This document shows positions 1 to 8,452 of a DNA stretch of 64,000 nucleotides, piece after piece. Each line of letters starts with the position of its first letter. Within the stretch, counting starts at the first letter, position 1. The position numbers and the translations under genes are program-made. The notes beneath the pieces were generated by a model. The model was not told the origin of the DNA. It saw only the letters and a list, made by a program, of their open reading frames with translations, and did not search any database. The stretch comes from Streptosporangium album (lineage in GTDB: Bacteria > Actinomycetota > Actinomycetes > Streptosporangiales > Streptosporangiaceae): positions 4,712,001 to 4,776,000 of the forward strand of contig NZ_JACHJU010000001.1 in assembly GCF_014203795.1 (NCBI RefSeq). Reading direction: 5' to 3'.

Positions 1-1
1 G

Positions 2-337
2 GAGTACGACCGGGTCGGCAAGCCGCTGCTCACCGGTGAGGCGGGGGGAGTGGCCAGAGCCGAACGGTGGCTCAACCAGCGCTTCCAGTACGTGGGACAG
101 GGACGTCATGCCTACGTCCCGATCGGCCACGCGCTCCTGGCCGGGGGACACGGCGCCGCCGCGATCATCATCAACCGCTGGCCCGGCGGGGGCAGCCACG
201 CCTGGAACGCCGTCAACTCCGGTGGCGAGGTGATCTGGATCGACGCGCAGCGAGGGCACATGGCCGTCGGCCCGCCCTACGGATCGGTGACCGGCGTCTT
301 CTGCGTGGTGATCGACGGGGAGGGGCGGCGGCTGTGA
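2..337 (+). CDS. Papain-fold (Tox-PL-like) polymorphic toxin, C-terminal end
   Basis: The reading frame is open from the window edge, so only the last ~111 residues are present. They contain GSHAWNAVN followed about 14 residues later by IWIDAQRG. This spacing of His and Asp matches the second half of the Cys-His-Asp triad of papain-fold toxins of the Tox-PL (glutamine deamidase-like) group; the catalytic Cys would lie upstream of the window. Such domains sit at the C-terminus of large secreted polymorphic toxins. The stop overlaps the start of the next small gene, the usual toxin-immunity arrangement. Family assignment rests on motif memory; the delivery domains cannot be seen. Confidence 0.6.
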   Translation, partial: EYDRVGKPLLTGEAGGVARAERWLNQRFQYVGQGRHAYVPIGHALLAGGHGAAAIIINRWPGGGSHAWNAVNSGGEVIWIDAQRGHMAVGPPYGSVTGVFCVVIDGEGRRL

Positions 338-603
338 ACCCCGACCAGGCCAGGGCCGTCGCCGAGGAGTACTTCAACGGTGCCCGTAGCCCTGGCTCCG
401 CAGCCGAGATTCGGATATATGCCTTCAAGGAAGGCTATGTGGCCTGGCCGAAGGAGCCCGAGCCCGACGACCCCGCCGCGCTGCCCGACACCATCGGCGG
501 CGGCTGCGTGGTGATCGACACGGCCACCGGAGAGGTCGTCATCCGCCCCCTGCTCAACCCCGAGACCGTGGCCGAACAGTGGCCGGGACACCGCCCCCGA
601 TAG
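334..603 (+). CDS. Small Imm35/YrhB-like immunity protein
   Basis: An 89-residue protein starting at a GTG that overlaps the toxin stop by 4 bases, so the pair is translationally coupled. It has a basic/aromatic N-terminal half (EEYFNGARSP, IRIYAFKEGYVAWPKEP) and a C-terminal GGGCVVIDTATGEVVIRPLL strand pair. The pattern 'aromatic-rich strand, then VVID-x-TGEV' is that of the Imm35/YrhB family, found next to papain-fold toxins. The likely role is to neutralise the upstream toxin in the cytoplasm of the producer. Identification as immunity protein comes mainly from position and size. Confidence 0.55.
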   Translation: MNPDQARAVAEEYFNGARSPGSAAEIRIYAFKEGYVAWPKEPEPDDPAALPDTIGGGCVVIDTATGEVVIRPLLNPETVAEQWPGHRPR

Positions 604-750
604 CTCCGCCTTTCCCGGAGGCGAGGCTGTCGAAGGCGGTGGGGCCACCCATCGCGGACGATGCCGCCCGCGCAAGATGATCTTAATCATAGGGGTGCGG
701 CCGACGGGCCGGTCACCAACCGGCGGCGGGCCCACGGAAGCAGAGCAGAC

Positions 751-781
751 CGGGGCGCCGCCCCCGGCAGAAGGCGCCCCG
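751..781. terminator. GC hairpin downstream of the ABC permease gene
   Basis: Nine-base perfect inverted repeat (CGGGGCGCC / GGCGCCCCG) with a 13-base loop. It begins 21 bases past the stop of the leftward permease gene, between it and the rightward immunity gene. There is no U-run, so intrinsic termination is plausible but not certain. Confidence 0.45.
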
Positions 782-801
782 GCCACCGGCGAATGCCCCG
801 A

Positions 802-3315
802 TCAGCCCGCGGCGAGCGATCCCACGATGGAGGCACGCGCCGCCCTGCGCGCCGGCAGCACGGCCGCCAGCACCCCCGCCAGGCCCGACAGCGCCATGAA
901 CGCCAGGATCTGCAGGACCGGAAGCTGGAAGACGGCGTCCGCCATCATCGCCCGCGCCGCGGCCCAGCCGAACGTGACACCGAGCACCACACCGACCAAC
1001 GCCCCGATGAGTCCCAGGATCAACGCCTCCACCGAGAGCATCCGCCGCAACTGAGGCCGCGTCAGGCCGAGCGCCCGCAGCAACGCCGACTCACGGGTCC
1101 GTTCGTGGACCGACAGCGACAGCGTGTTGGCGATACCCAGCAACGAGATGAGCACCGCCAGCCCCAGCAGACCAGTAATGATCATCAGCATCATGTCCAG
1201 CGCCTCGTCGAACTCGCCCCGGACATCCGTCGAACTGGCGACCTTCGCCGTCGGATACGGCTGCGCCGCCGCCTCGACCACCTTGCGCGCCTGCTCCGGA
1301 CTGACGCCGTCCCTGGCGTTGATCATCACCCGGCTGTCGTCGACCGTGCCGAAATAACGCTCGAAATCCTGCTCCGGCACGGTGATGCCGGCCAGGCTCA
1401 CGTTCTGCGAGTTGAAGGTGGACACGACCGTGAGATCCACGGTGCCCGCCCTGGCCGTCCGCACCGGCAACCGGTCACCGACCTTGAGCCCACGCTGCTT
1501 GACGACGTAGTCGGCGACGACCGCCGTCCCGGGCCGTAGAAGGTCGATCGAGCCCGTGTCGAGCTCCGGACTGAAGCCCGAAGCCGCAGTGAACGTCCCG
1601 ACCTCGTACTCATCGCCCCTGTCGCCCTTGGCGGCGGTCTCGCGGAACGCGACGACCGAGGTCAGCTCCGGCCTGGTCCTCAGCTCCTCGGCCAGCGCCC
1701 GGGGCAGACCGGAGTCACGGTCCTGGGCCTGCACCATGTAGTCGACAGGGAACTGCTCGTCGAGCTTCTGGCTGTAGGTCACCCGCATGGTGCCGGTGAG
1801 GACGGCGATCAACGTCATCAGCGTCACGCCCACCGTCAGCGCGACAGTGGTGGTGGCCGACCGCTTCGGATTGCGTCCCGAGTTGTCCACCGCGAGCCTG
1901 CCGGGCACCCCGAAGAGCCTGGCGGGCAGCCATCCCACGAAGGCGCCGAGCGGCTTGACGATCACCGGGCCGAAGGTCAGCACCGCCAGGAAGACCAGCG
2001 CCCCACCGGCGACCACCACCATGAGAGCCGACTCGCCGCTCTTCATGGTCAGCGCGGTCACCGTCGCGCCCACACCCGCAACCAGGAACAGCGCCGCCAC
2101 GACCACCCGGACCAGGCCGGCCCGGAACGTACGCTCCTCCACCTGGGTGCGCAGCGCCGCGATCGGCGCCACCCTCGTCGCCGACCGCGCCGGCAACAGA
2201 GCCGCCCCCACCGTGACGACGAGGCCGATGACCAGGCCGAGAACCACCGTGCGCGGCGCCAGCGAAGCCGTCGCCGAGGGCAACGGCGCCCCGACCGACG
2301 TCAGCACGGCCAGCGCCCCCGCGCCCAGGCCGTATCCCAGCAGCAGACCCAGCACCGACGAGACCAGACCGACGACGGCCGACTCCAGCACGACGGAGCC
2401 GAACACCTGCCCCCGCGTCGCACCGATGCAGCGCAACAGCGCCATCTCCCGGGTCCGCTGAGCGATGAGGATGTTGAAGGTGTTGTAGATGACCAGCGCG
2501 GCCACGAACATCGCCACCAGGCCGAACAACAGCAGACCAAGCTTGATCATCGTGGTGTCGGCGCCGTTCTGCTCGGCCGTGACCTCGGCGAACCGCTCAC
2601 CGGTCATGACCCGGTAGTCCGACCCCACGGCGGCGGCGACCGCGCCACGCACCCTCTCCTGCGTCACCCCCTCGGCCGCCGCGACGTCGATCTCCCGGAA
2701 CCCCTTCTCCCCGGTCATCGCCCTGGCCGTGCCGGCGGTGAAACCCACCGCGCCGGTGTAGCCGAGCTCCTGGTTCAGCCCCACATCGAACAGGCCCACC
2801 AGCGTGAACTCATGCCGGACATTCTTAAAGTCCAGCACCCCGATGCCGTCACCCACCGCGAACCCACGCGTCCTCGCGGTGTTCTCATCCAGCACCGCCT
2901 CCGTCGCCGACCTCGGAGCCGCACCACTGGTGATCAGCGTGCGGTTCAGCGACCCCTCCGCGATGGAGACACCGGCCGTGGGATAGTCACCGGCGGCCTT
3001 GCCGTCCTTGCCGATCAGCGCGGACGTGCCCTGCACGAGTCCCTGCGCGTCGGCGACACCCGCGACGGCGCGGACCCTCTCCAGCACCTCGCCGGAGATG
3101 GACGGTGTCTTGGCCGACCCCTCACCCGGCCCCGGCAACACGGCGGCGTCGATCCTGTCGGCCGCCGCCGAGAACTTCTGTGTGAAACCCGCGTCGATGG
3201 TGTCGGTCAGCACGAACGTGCCCGTGATGAACCCCACCCCCAGCGCGATCGCCAGCGAGGTGAGCAGCAGACGCAGCTTGTGCGCCCGCAGCCCGGCCAG
3301 GGTCGTCCTCAGCAC
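802..3315 (-). CDS. MacB/FtsX-type ABC transporter permease
   Basis: An 837-residue membrane protein with the layout of actinobacterial FtsX-family exporters: an N-terminal anchor helix (about residues 12-38), a large extracytoplasmic MacB-like domain, a first FtsX core from about 255 to 385 with helices such as [20 protein letters not shown], further helices near 400-460, a second extracytoplasmic domain, and a C-terminal FtsX core (about 715-830) ending [15 protein letters not shown]. It starts at a GTG one base after the ATPase stop, so the two form one operon. Proteins of this type move lipoproteins, peptides or antimicrobial compounds out of the membrane; the substrate here is unknown. 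The upstream two-component system suggests regulation by envelope stress or an antimicrobial. Confidence 0.9.
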   Translation of the reverse strand: MLRTTLAGLRAHKLRLLLTSLAIALGVGFITGTFVLTDTIDAGFTQKFSAAADRIDAAVLPGPGEGSAKTPSISGEVLERVRAVAGVADAQGLVQGTSALIGKDGKAAGDYPTAGVSIAEGSLNRTLITSGAAPRSATEAVLDENTARTRGFAVGDGIGVLDFKNVRHEFTLVGLFDVGLNQELGYTGAVGFTAGTARAMTGEKGFREIDVAAAEGVTQERVRGAVAAAVGSDYRVMTGERFAEVTAEQNGADTTMIKLGLLLFGLVAMFVAALVIYNTFNILIAQRTREMALLRCIGATRGQVFGSVVLESAVVGLVSSVLGLLLGYGLGAGALAVLTSVGAPLPSATASLAPRTVVLGLVIGLVVTVGAALLPARSATRVAPIAALRTQVEERTFRAGLVRVVVAALFLVAGVGATVTALTMKSGESALMVVVAGGALVFLAVLTFGPVIVKPLGAFVGWLPARLFGVPGRLAVDNSGRNPKRSATTTVALTVGVTLMTLIAVLTGTMRVTYSQKLDEQFPVDYMVQAQDRDSGLPRALAEELRTRPELTSVVAFRETAAKGDRGDEYEVGTFTAASGFSPELDTGSIDLLRPGTAVVADYVVKQRGLKVGDRLPVRTARAGTVDLTVVSTFNSQNVSLAGITVPEQDFERYFGTVDDSRVMINARDGVSPEQARKVVEAAAQPYPTAKVASSTDVRGEFDEALDMMLMIITGLLGLAVLISLLGIANTLSLSVHERTRESALLRALGLTRPQLRRMLSVEALILGLIGALVGVVLGVTFGWAAARAMMADAVFQLPVLQILAFMALSGLAGVLAAVLPARRAARASIVGSLAAG

Positions 3316-3316
3316 C

Positions 3317-4087
3317 TCAGGCCTCCAGCTTCATCAGCGTGTCCAGCACACTCTGCGGCGTCGGCCCCACCAGCTCACTGACCAGCGACCCGTCACGCAG
3401 GAAGACCACCCGGTCGGCGTAAGAGGCCGCCACCGGATCATGCGTGACCATCACGATCGTCTGACCCAGCTCATGCACCGACGTCCGCAGGAACGACAGC
3501 ACCTCGGCCCCGCTACGCGAGTCCAGGTTGCCGGTCGGCTCGTCGGCGAAGATGACCTGCGGCTTACTGATCAGAGCACGCGCCACCGCGACCCGCTGCT
3601 GCTGACCACCCGACAGCTCGGTCGGCCGGTGGCCGAGCCGGTCACCCAGGCCCACGGTCTCCACCACCCGGTCGAACAGATCGGTGTCCGCCTGCCGCCC
3701 GGCGATCTCCAGCGGCAACCGGATGTTCTGCTCAGCCGTCAACGTCGGCAGCAGGTTGAACGCCTGGAAGATGAACCCGATCCGCTCCCGGCGCAGCAGG
3801 GTGAGCTGCTTGTCGCCCAGCCCGGTCAGCTCCACGTCACCGATGTGCACCTGCCCGCCGCTGACCGTGTCCAGCCCGGCCAGACAGTGCATCAGCGTGG
3901 ACTTGCCGGACCCGGAGGGCCCCATGATCGCGGTGAAGGCACCCGTCGCGAAGGAGACATCCACCCCCCGGAGAGCATGCACGGCCGCATCCCCCCTGCC
4001 GTACACCTTCGTCAGCCCCCTGGCCACTACGGCGGCCGTCCCGCTCTCCCGCGCGCTCCGCACGCCGACCCCTCCGGTAACAGTCAC
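3317..4087 (-). CDS. ABC transporter ATP-binding protein (LolD/MacB type)
   Basis: A 256-residue nucleotide-binding protein with Walker [12 protein letters not shown]-loop [10 protein letters not shown], signature [10 protein letters not shown], Walker [14 protein letters not shown] and switch His in VTHDP. The insertion-free layout and [11 protein letters not shown] segment are typical of the LolD/FtsE/MacB group that pairs with FtsX permeases. I chose the GTG start because GAGGAGAG lies about 7 bases upstream; the open frame extends 32 codons further but that part is not conserved-looking. It powers the downstream permease, 1 base away. Confidence 0.92.
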   Translation of the reverse strand: MTVTGGVGVRSARESGTAAVVARGLTKVYGRGDAAVHALRGVDVSFATGAFTAIMGPSGSGKSTLMHCLAGLDTVSGGQVHIGDVELTGLGDKQLTLLRRERIGFIFQAFNLLPTLTAEQNIRLPLEIAGRQADTDLFDRVVETVGLGDRLGHRPTELSGGQQQRVAVARALISKPQVIFADEPTGNLDSRSGAEVLSFLRTSVHELGQTIVMVTHDPVAASYADRVVFLRDGSLVSELVGPTPQSVLDTLMKLEA

Positions 4088-4228
4088 GTCAGCTCTCCTC
4101 GGCAAAATCCACACCATGACGAGGTAAACGCTATTACCGGAGAAACCGCAGGCCATCGGCCTGCAGGACGGACCTGGCCTCAACCGGAGGGCTCTCCCGG
4201 AGGGGCCGCCGCCACCTCCGGCGTAGCC

Positions 4229-4254
4229 CCGCCTCGGCCATTCGGCCGAGGCGG
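4229..4254. terminator. Strong hairpin in the gap between response regulator and ABC genes
   Basis: Perfect 11-base stem (CCGCCTCGGCC / GGCCGAGGCGG) with loop ATTC, 225 bases past the stop of the leftward response regulator. A second, smaller hairpin (GCAGGCC-ATC-GGCCTGC, 4148-4164) lies closer to the ATPase start. Together they suggest that the two-component genes and the ABC genes are separate transcription units. The rest of the 391-base gap (4088-4478) shows no gene that I can support. Confidence 0.5.
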
Positions 4255-4478
4255 ACCCCGGCCAATACTCCAGCTGTAGTTCGTGATCTTTGCTGCTCGT
4301 ACGCGGATGTCCTTGGTGCGGCGGTGGATGGTCCGGCGGAGCTCGAGGAAAAGGCCACCGAGATCAGCCCAGGCGACTATGCCGCACGGGTCCGTTCGGC
4401 AAGAGGATCCCCGGCGATGACGGAAGAGACACCTTTCAGGCGCCCCCACCGACAAGATCACAATCTACGGCTGGAGTA

Positions 4479-5144
4479 CTAACCCGCCGAGTAAGGGGTC
4501 ACAAGTCCCGACTCGTAGGCATACACCACCACCTGGGCCCGATCCCGCAGGCCCAGCTTCGCCAGCACCCGGCCCAGATGCGTCTTGACCGTCGCCTCCG
4601 CCAGATCCAGCCGACCGGCGATCTCCATGTTCGACAGGCCCCGCGCCACCAGCACCAGCACCTCCCGCTCCCGCGCCGTCAACCCACCCAACGCCGCCGG
4701 CTCCACCGCCTCCGCAGACGGCAGATGCACGGCAAAACGCTCCAGCAGCCGCCGCGTCGTGCTCGGCGCCACCACCGCATCCCCGCTGTGCACCGAACGG
4801 ATCGCACTGAGCAGATCCGACGGCGGCACATCCTTCAACAGGAACCCCGAAGCCCCCGCCTTCAACGCCGCGAACGCGTAGTCATCCAGATCGAACGTCG
4901 TCAGGATCAGCACCCGCGGTCTGTCACCCGCCGCGCAGATCAGCCGGGTCGCCTCCACCCCGTCCATCACCGGCATCCGCACGTCCATCAACACGACGTC
5001 GACCTCGACCCCCCGCACCGCCTCGACCGCCGCAGCCCCGTCACCCGCCTCCGCCACGACCTCGATGTCCGGCTGCGCGCCGAGCACCATGCGGAACCCC
5101 GTCCGCAGCAACACCTGGTCATCCACCAGCATGACCCGGATCAT
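4479..5144 (-). CDS. NarL/LuxR-family response regulator
   Basis: A 221-residue regulator with receiver domain first (MIRVMLVDDQ, phospho-acceptor Asp54 in VVLMDVRMPVMDG, switch region ILTTFDLDDYAFAALKAGASGFLLKD) and a C-terminal LuxR helix-turn-helix (about 155-215: LTAREREVLVLVARGLSNMEIAGRLDLAEATVKTH in part). The start is the ATG that begins the conserved MIRVMLVDDQ; the open frame upstream is Arg/Gly/Trp-rich and unlike a protein. It is 160 bases downstream of its cognate kinase, on the same strand. It probably controls the adjacent FtsX-type exporter, by analogy with similar loci. Confidence 0.92.
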   Translation of the reverse strand: MIRVMLVDDQVLLRTGFRMVLGAQPDIEVVAEAGDGAAAVEAVRGVEVDVVLMDVRMPVMDGVEATRLICAAGDRPRVLILTTFDLDDYAFAALKAGASGFLLKDVPPSDLLSAIRSVHSGDAVVAPSTTRRLLERFAVHLPSAEAVEPAALGGLTAREREVLVLVARGLSNMEIAGRLDLAEATVKTHLGRVLAKLGLRDRAQVVVYAYESGLVTPYSAG

Positions 5145-5304
5145 CAGCCGCTCACCGTCCCCCACCCGTGACGCCGACGGCCCCAGCCCGTCGACGACCC
5201 GCTCCCCGCACGCCCCCCGGACAGGCCATCCACCGCATGGCGACCCCTGCCCGCAGACGGCCCGACCCCCACACGGCGACCAGGCACACCACGCCAGACC
5301 CCCC

Positions 5305-6507
5305 TCATGCGGCCCGGCTCCGCCCGGTCTCGCCCACCGGCAACCGCGCGACCACCCGGAACCCGCCACCCGGCTGCGGCCTGGCCTCCACACTCCCCCC
5401 GAACAACGCGACACGCTCCCGCATCCCCACCAGACCATGCCCACCCGGACGCTCCGCCGCCGCCGCCCCCCGGCCATCGTCGGTCACCCGCAGAAGCAGC
5501 TCACGCACGCCGTACTCCATCTCCACCACAGCCCTGGCACCCGGACCGCCATGCTTGAGCGTATTCGTCAGCGCCTCCTGAACGATCCGATACACCGTCA
5601 GCTGCTCACCCTCCGGAAGACCCTGCGCAACCCCCGCCACCCGGAAATCAACCGGCAACCCCGACGAGCGCACCTGCGCCACCAGCTCATCCAACTGCGC
5701 CAGACCCGGCTGCGGGGCGTACCCGTCCACCGTCTCCCCCTCGGCCTCCGTCCGCAACACCCCGACCATCCTGCGCATCTCCGCCAACGCCTGCCGGCCC
5801 GTCGCGGAGATCGCCTGCATCGCCCTGCGCGCCTCCTCCGGAGCGCCGTCGATCGCGTAACCCGCCCCGTCAGCCTGAACGATCATCACACTCACGTTGT
5901 GCGCCACCACGTCATGCAACTCACGGGCGATCCGAGCCCGCTCCGCCGCCGCCGCCAACCGCGCCTGCTGATCCCGCTCCCGCTCCGCCCGCTCCGCCCG
6001 CTCCTCCAACCCCTCCAGGTAACGGCGCCGGGTGTTGGCATAGATCCCCGCGATCCACACCGCCACGACGAACACCGAAGCACTCGCGAAACTCCCAAGA
6101 TCCGGATCCCTGGTGATCTGACCGAACGAGAGCGCCAGCCCCAGCTCCGTCACCAGACCCGCCGCGACCGCCCAGGGCACCGAACGCAGCGACGCCACCG
6201 CATACATCGCGATGATCACCGCCGCATTGAACGGCGTCGTCTCCACCCCCGACAGCCACTGGCAGAAGCTCACCGCCGACACGACCGCGAACACCGTCAA
6301 CGGCCGGCTACGCCGCCAGAACAACGGAACCACCAGCACCACGCCCAGCGCCAGGTAACCCCGGAGAGTGAACCCGCCCTGATACAAGCTCTGATCCATG
6401 CCAAGCATGACCACCGTGCTCAGGCAGGCCAGCACGAACGGCGCCAGCCACAGGGTGTCCACAACACCGGGATGGCGCCGACTCCGGGCGCGCAAACTAC
6501 CGAACAC
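5305..6507 (-). CDS. NarL-system sensor histidine kinase (HisKA_3)
   Basis: A 400-residue kinase with about five N-terminal membrane segments (roughly residues 20-38, 50-64, 70-88, 96-130, 142-157), a coiled-coil stretch of Glu/Arg (165-190), the HisKA_3 dimerisation helix RIARELHDVVAHNVSVMIVQ with phospho-acceptor His198, and a HATPase domain with NTLKHGGPG (N box), VTDDGRG and GGHGLVGM. There is no large extracytoplasmic sensor, so it probably senses within the membrane. It belongs with the response regulator 160 bases downstream. The start is a GTG with no clear ribosome-binding site, so the exact N-terminus is uncertain. Confidence 0.9.
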   Translation of the reverse strand: MFGSLRARSRRHPGVVDTLWLAPFVLACLSTVVMLGMDQSLYQGGFTLRGYLALGVVLVVPLFWRRSRPLTVFAVVSAVSFCQWLSGVETTPFNAAVIIAMYAVASLRSVPWAVAAGLVTELGLALSFGQITRDPDLGSFASASVFVVAVWIAGIYANTRRRYLEGLEERAERAERERDQQARLAAAAERARIARELHDVVAHNVSVMIVQADGAGYAIDGAPEEARRAMQAISATGRQALAEMRRMVGVLRTEAEGETVDGYAPQPGLAQLDELVAQVRSSGLPVDFRVAGVAQGLPEGEQLTVYRIVQEALTNTLKHGGPGARAVVEMEYGVRELLLRVTDDGRGAAAAERPGGHGLVGMRERVALFGGSVEARPQPGGGFRVVARLPVGETGRSRAA

Positions 6508-6768
6508 ACCACCACGATACGTATCCGCAGATCATCGCCCTTCCCCCTCAAGGGGGAGCCTCATCTACGACCCAGGTCGCACACCACCCGCTGCTTACAC
6601 CCTCTTTACCCTCCCTTGGGCATCATGGTTTCTGGGAGCGCCCTCCGGGGTGAGCAAAGGGAGAATGTTTGTGATGGCGGATCACAACCACGCCGGGTCG
6701 CGCGGTGAAGAGGATGCACCGCGCGACCCGGACGGCTGGGCACCCTCCGCCGGCTGACCCCCGGACCG

Positions 6769-7203
6769 GTGCGGTGCCATCCGCGGACCGGCGAAGACCC
6801 CCGCGCCTACGGCGACCTCACCACCACCCTGCACGCCGTACGCCGGCACCTCCGCCCCGGGGGACTCGCACTGGTCGGAGAGTGTTTCTGGGAGACACCC
6901 CCCACACCGGAGGTGCTGACCGGACTCGACGCCCGGCTCGACGACTACGCCGATCTTCCGGGTACCGTGGCCCGCGCCGAGAGCACCGGATACGCCACCG
7001 TCTACGCCCACACCAGCGAACGTGGCGAGTGGGACGAATACGAATGGTCCTGGACCGGCACCCTCACCAACTGGGCCCTCGACCACCCCGGCCCCGACGG
7101 AGACGCCGCCCTCGCCGCCGCCCGTGACCACCGTGACATGTGGCTCAACGGCTACCGCGACACCCTCGGCTCTGTCACCCTCTTGCTCCGCCAAACCGGC
7201 TGA
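6769..7203 (+). pseudogene. C-terminal remnant of a SAM-dependent methyltransferase
   Basis: About 145 codons encode the second half of a class I methyltransferase: AYGDLTTTLHAVRRHLRPGGLALVGECFW followed by an insertion and an ending TLGSVTLLLRQTG. The 'LRPGG-hhhh-GE' strand normally follows the SAM-binding Rossmann half and the catalytic segment; neither is found. Codons upstream, back to a stop at 6706-6708, read as unrelated Arg/Pro-rich sequence. So the gene has lost its N-terminal half, including the SAM site, and should be inactive. A GTG at the left end could start a short protein, but there is no convincing ribosome-binding site. Confidence 0.6.
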
Positions 7204-7388
7204 GACACGAGGAGCCTTCCGGCGGAGCATGGGATGCGTGCGGAGAGTCCGATTCAACCGGGGGAACGCATGGATGGGGATCCTGCGAATCCTGTTGCCG
7301 ATGAGCGCTGTGGCGACCGCGCGCTTATTCGAGGTGGGCTTTGGATTCGATGGCCGCCGGTGCCGGGGTGGCCACTGGTCCTTGTCTG

Positions 7389-7462
7389 TGGGGCCGGCGG
7401 GATTCGAACCCGCACTGTCATGATCCTAAGTCATGCGTCTCCTGCCGTTGGACTACGGCCCC
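7389..7462 (-). tRNA. tRNA with anticodon UAG and a short variable loop (leucine codon CUA)
   Basis: The minus strand folds as a complete cloverleaf of 74 bases: 7-bp acceptor (GGGGCCG/CGGCCCC), D stem GUC/GAC, anticodon stem CAUGA/UCAUG with loop CUUAGGA, a 5-base variable region ACAGU, T arm GCGGG-UUCGAAU-CCCGC, and discriminator A. No CCA is encoded. The anticodon UAG reads the leucine codon CUA, and G follows the anticodon as in leucine tRNAs. However, bacterial leucine tRNAs have a long variable arm and this one does not; the D stem is only 3 bp with an 11-base loop. It is clearly tRNA-like; the amino acid it carries is uncertain. Confidence 0.85.
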
Positions 7463-7515
7463 GTCCACTTGGCTGGCGCCATCCTAGTTCAGATGGAGGC
7501 GCCAGCCGTACCGCA

Positions 7516-7980
7516 TTAATCGAGGCCGAGTTCGCGGCGGAGGCGGGCTACGTGGCCGGTGGCCTTCACGTTGTAGAGGGCCCTTTCGATTTTGCCGTCG
7601 GGGCCGATGACGAAGGTGGAGCGGATGACGCCGAGCGAGGTCTTCCCGTACATCGTCTTCTCGCCGTAGACGCCGTAGGCCTTGTGGACCTCCAGGTCGG
7701 GATCCGACAGGAGGGGAAAGGTCAGGGCGTCGCGTTCGACGAACTTGGCGAGTTTGGCGGGGGTGTCCTTCGACACGCCGAGGACGACGAAGCCGGCGGA
7801 GGTCAGGGAGGCGAGGCTGTCGCGGAAGTCGCAGGCCTGCTTGGTGCAGCCGGGGGTCATCGCGGCGGGGTAGAAGTAGAGGATGACGCGCTTGCCGCGG
7901 TAGGTGTCCAGGGACACGGTGGTGCCGTCGGCGGCGGGAAGCGTGACGTCCGGGGCGGCGTCGCCTGGCTCGAGTTTCAT
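7516..7980 (-). CDS. bcp: Thioredoxin-dependent peroxiredoxin, Bcp/PrxQ type
   Basis: A 154-residue cytoplasmic peroxidase that reduces hydrogen peroxide and organic peroxides using thioredoxin. The peroxidatic Cys45 lies in AAMTPGCTKQAC and the resolving Cys50 follows five residues later, the atypical 2-Cys arrangement of the Bcp/PrxQ branch. The AhpC/TSA fold is complete (GDAAPDVTLPAADG at the start, RSTFVIGPDGKI near the end) and length is normal. It stands alone, just past the tRNA on the same strand. Confidence 0.95.
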   Translation of the reverse strand: MKLEPGDAAPDVTLPAADGTTVSLDTYRGKRVILYFYPAAMTPGCTKQACDFRDSLASLTSAGFVVLGVSKDTPAKLAKFVERDALTFPLLSDPDLEVHKAYGVYGEKTMYGKTSLGVIRSTFVIGPDGKIERALYNVKATGHVARLRRELGLD

Positions 7981-8091
7981 CTTGCTCCTCTGCGGAATTG
8001 TTCCCGGGCCAACTTACCGGCCTGCCGGAAGTGTCGGGGGAAGGCCGGACCTGACAGACTGATCAATGTCAAGGGCGATGAGGGGAGAGTC

Positions 8092-8430
8092 ATGGCGGAT
8101 ACCGATCCCGCGGAGTTGGAGCGGCGGATCGAGCGGACCCGCGCGGAGTTGGCCCAGACGGTTGACGCCATCGCCGATCGGGTGAGCCCGAAGAACGTCG
8201 CGAGGCGGACCGTCGCGAGGGCGGAGTCCAACGCGAAGCAGTTCCTGCTCTCGGTGGGAGACCGGGTGAGGGACGCGGTGGGGGTTACGCCGCGTCCGGT
8301 GATGGTGGGGGATGAGCCCGATGATCTGTGGGCGGAGGAGCGGCAGGATCTGGCACCGATCCTGATCGGCCTGGGGGCGGTGCTGGCGGTCAGTGCGGTG
8401 ATCATGCTCTGGCGGCGCCGGAGCCGGTGA
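8092..8430 (+). CDS. DUF3618 family membrane-anchored protein
   Basis: A 112-residue protein. The N-terminal half is the DUF3618 helix (ELERRIERTRAELAQTVDAI ADRVSPKNVARR in segments), the middle is charged, and the C-terminus is a single membrane helix (LAPILIGLGAVLAVSAVIML) capped by WRRRSR. It is thus predicted to be a tail-anchored inner-membrane protein with the helical domain in the cytoplasm. DUF3618 proteins are common in actinobacteria near envelope genes; function is unknown. The ATG start has GGGGAGAG about 6 bases upstream. It converges on the aldolase gene with a 22-base gap. Confidence 0.88.
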   Translation: MADTDPAELERRIERTRAELAQTVDAIADRVSPKNVARRTVARAESNAKQFLLSVGDRVRDAVGVTPRPVMVGDEPDDLWAEERQDLAPILIGLGAVLAVSAVIMLWRRRSR

Positions 8431-8452
8431 TCCGGTCCGCCGGTGCCGATGT

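Noticed and set aside
4264..4464. Short minus-strand frames as a transposase remnant
   Set aside because: The translation has no recognisable transposase motif and no flanking inverted repeats are visible.
5065..6708. A 547-codon open frame on the plus strand
   Set aside because: It is antisense to the histidine kinase and response regulator, is almost all Arg, Pro, His and Gln, and results from the high GC content.
7389..7462. Amber suppressor tRNA
   Set aside because: An amber suppressor needs anticodon CUA. This anticodon is UAG, which pairs with the sense codon CUA.
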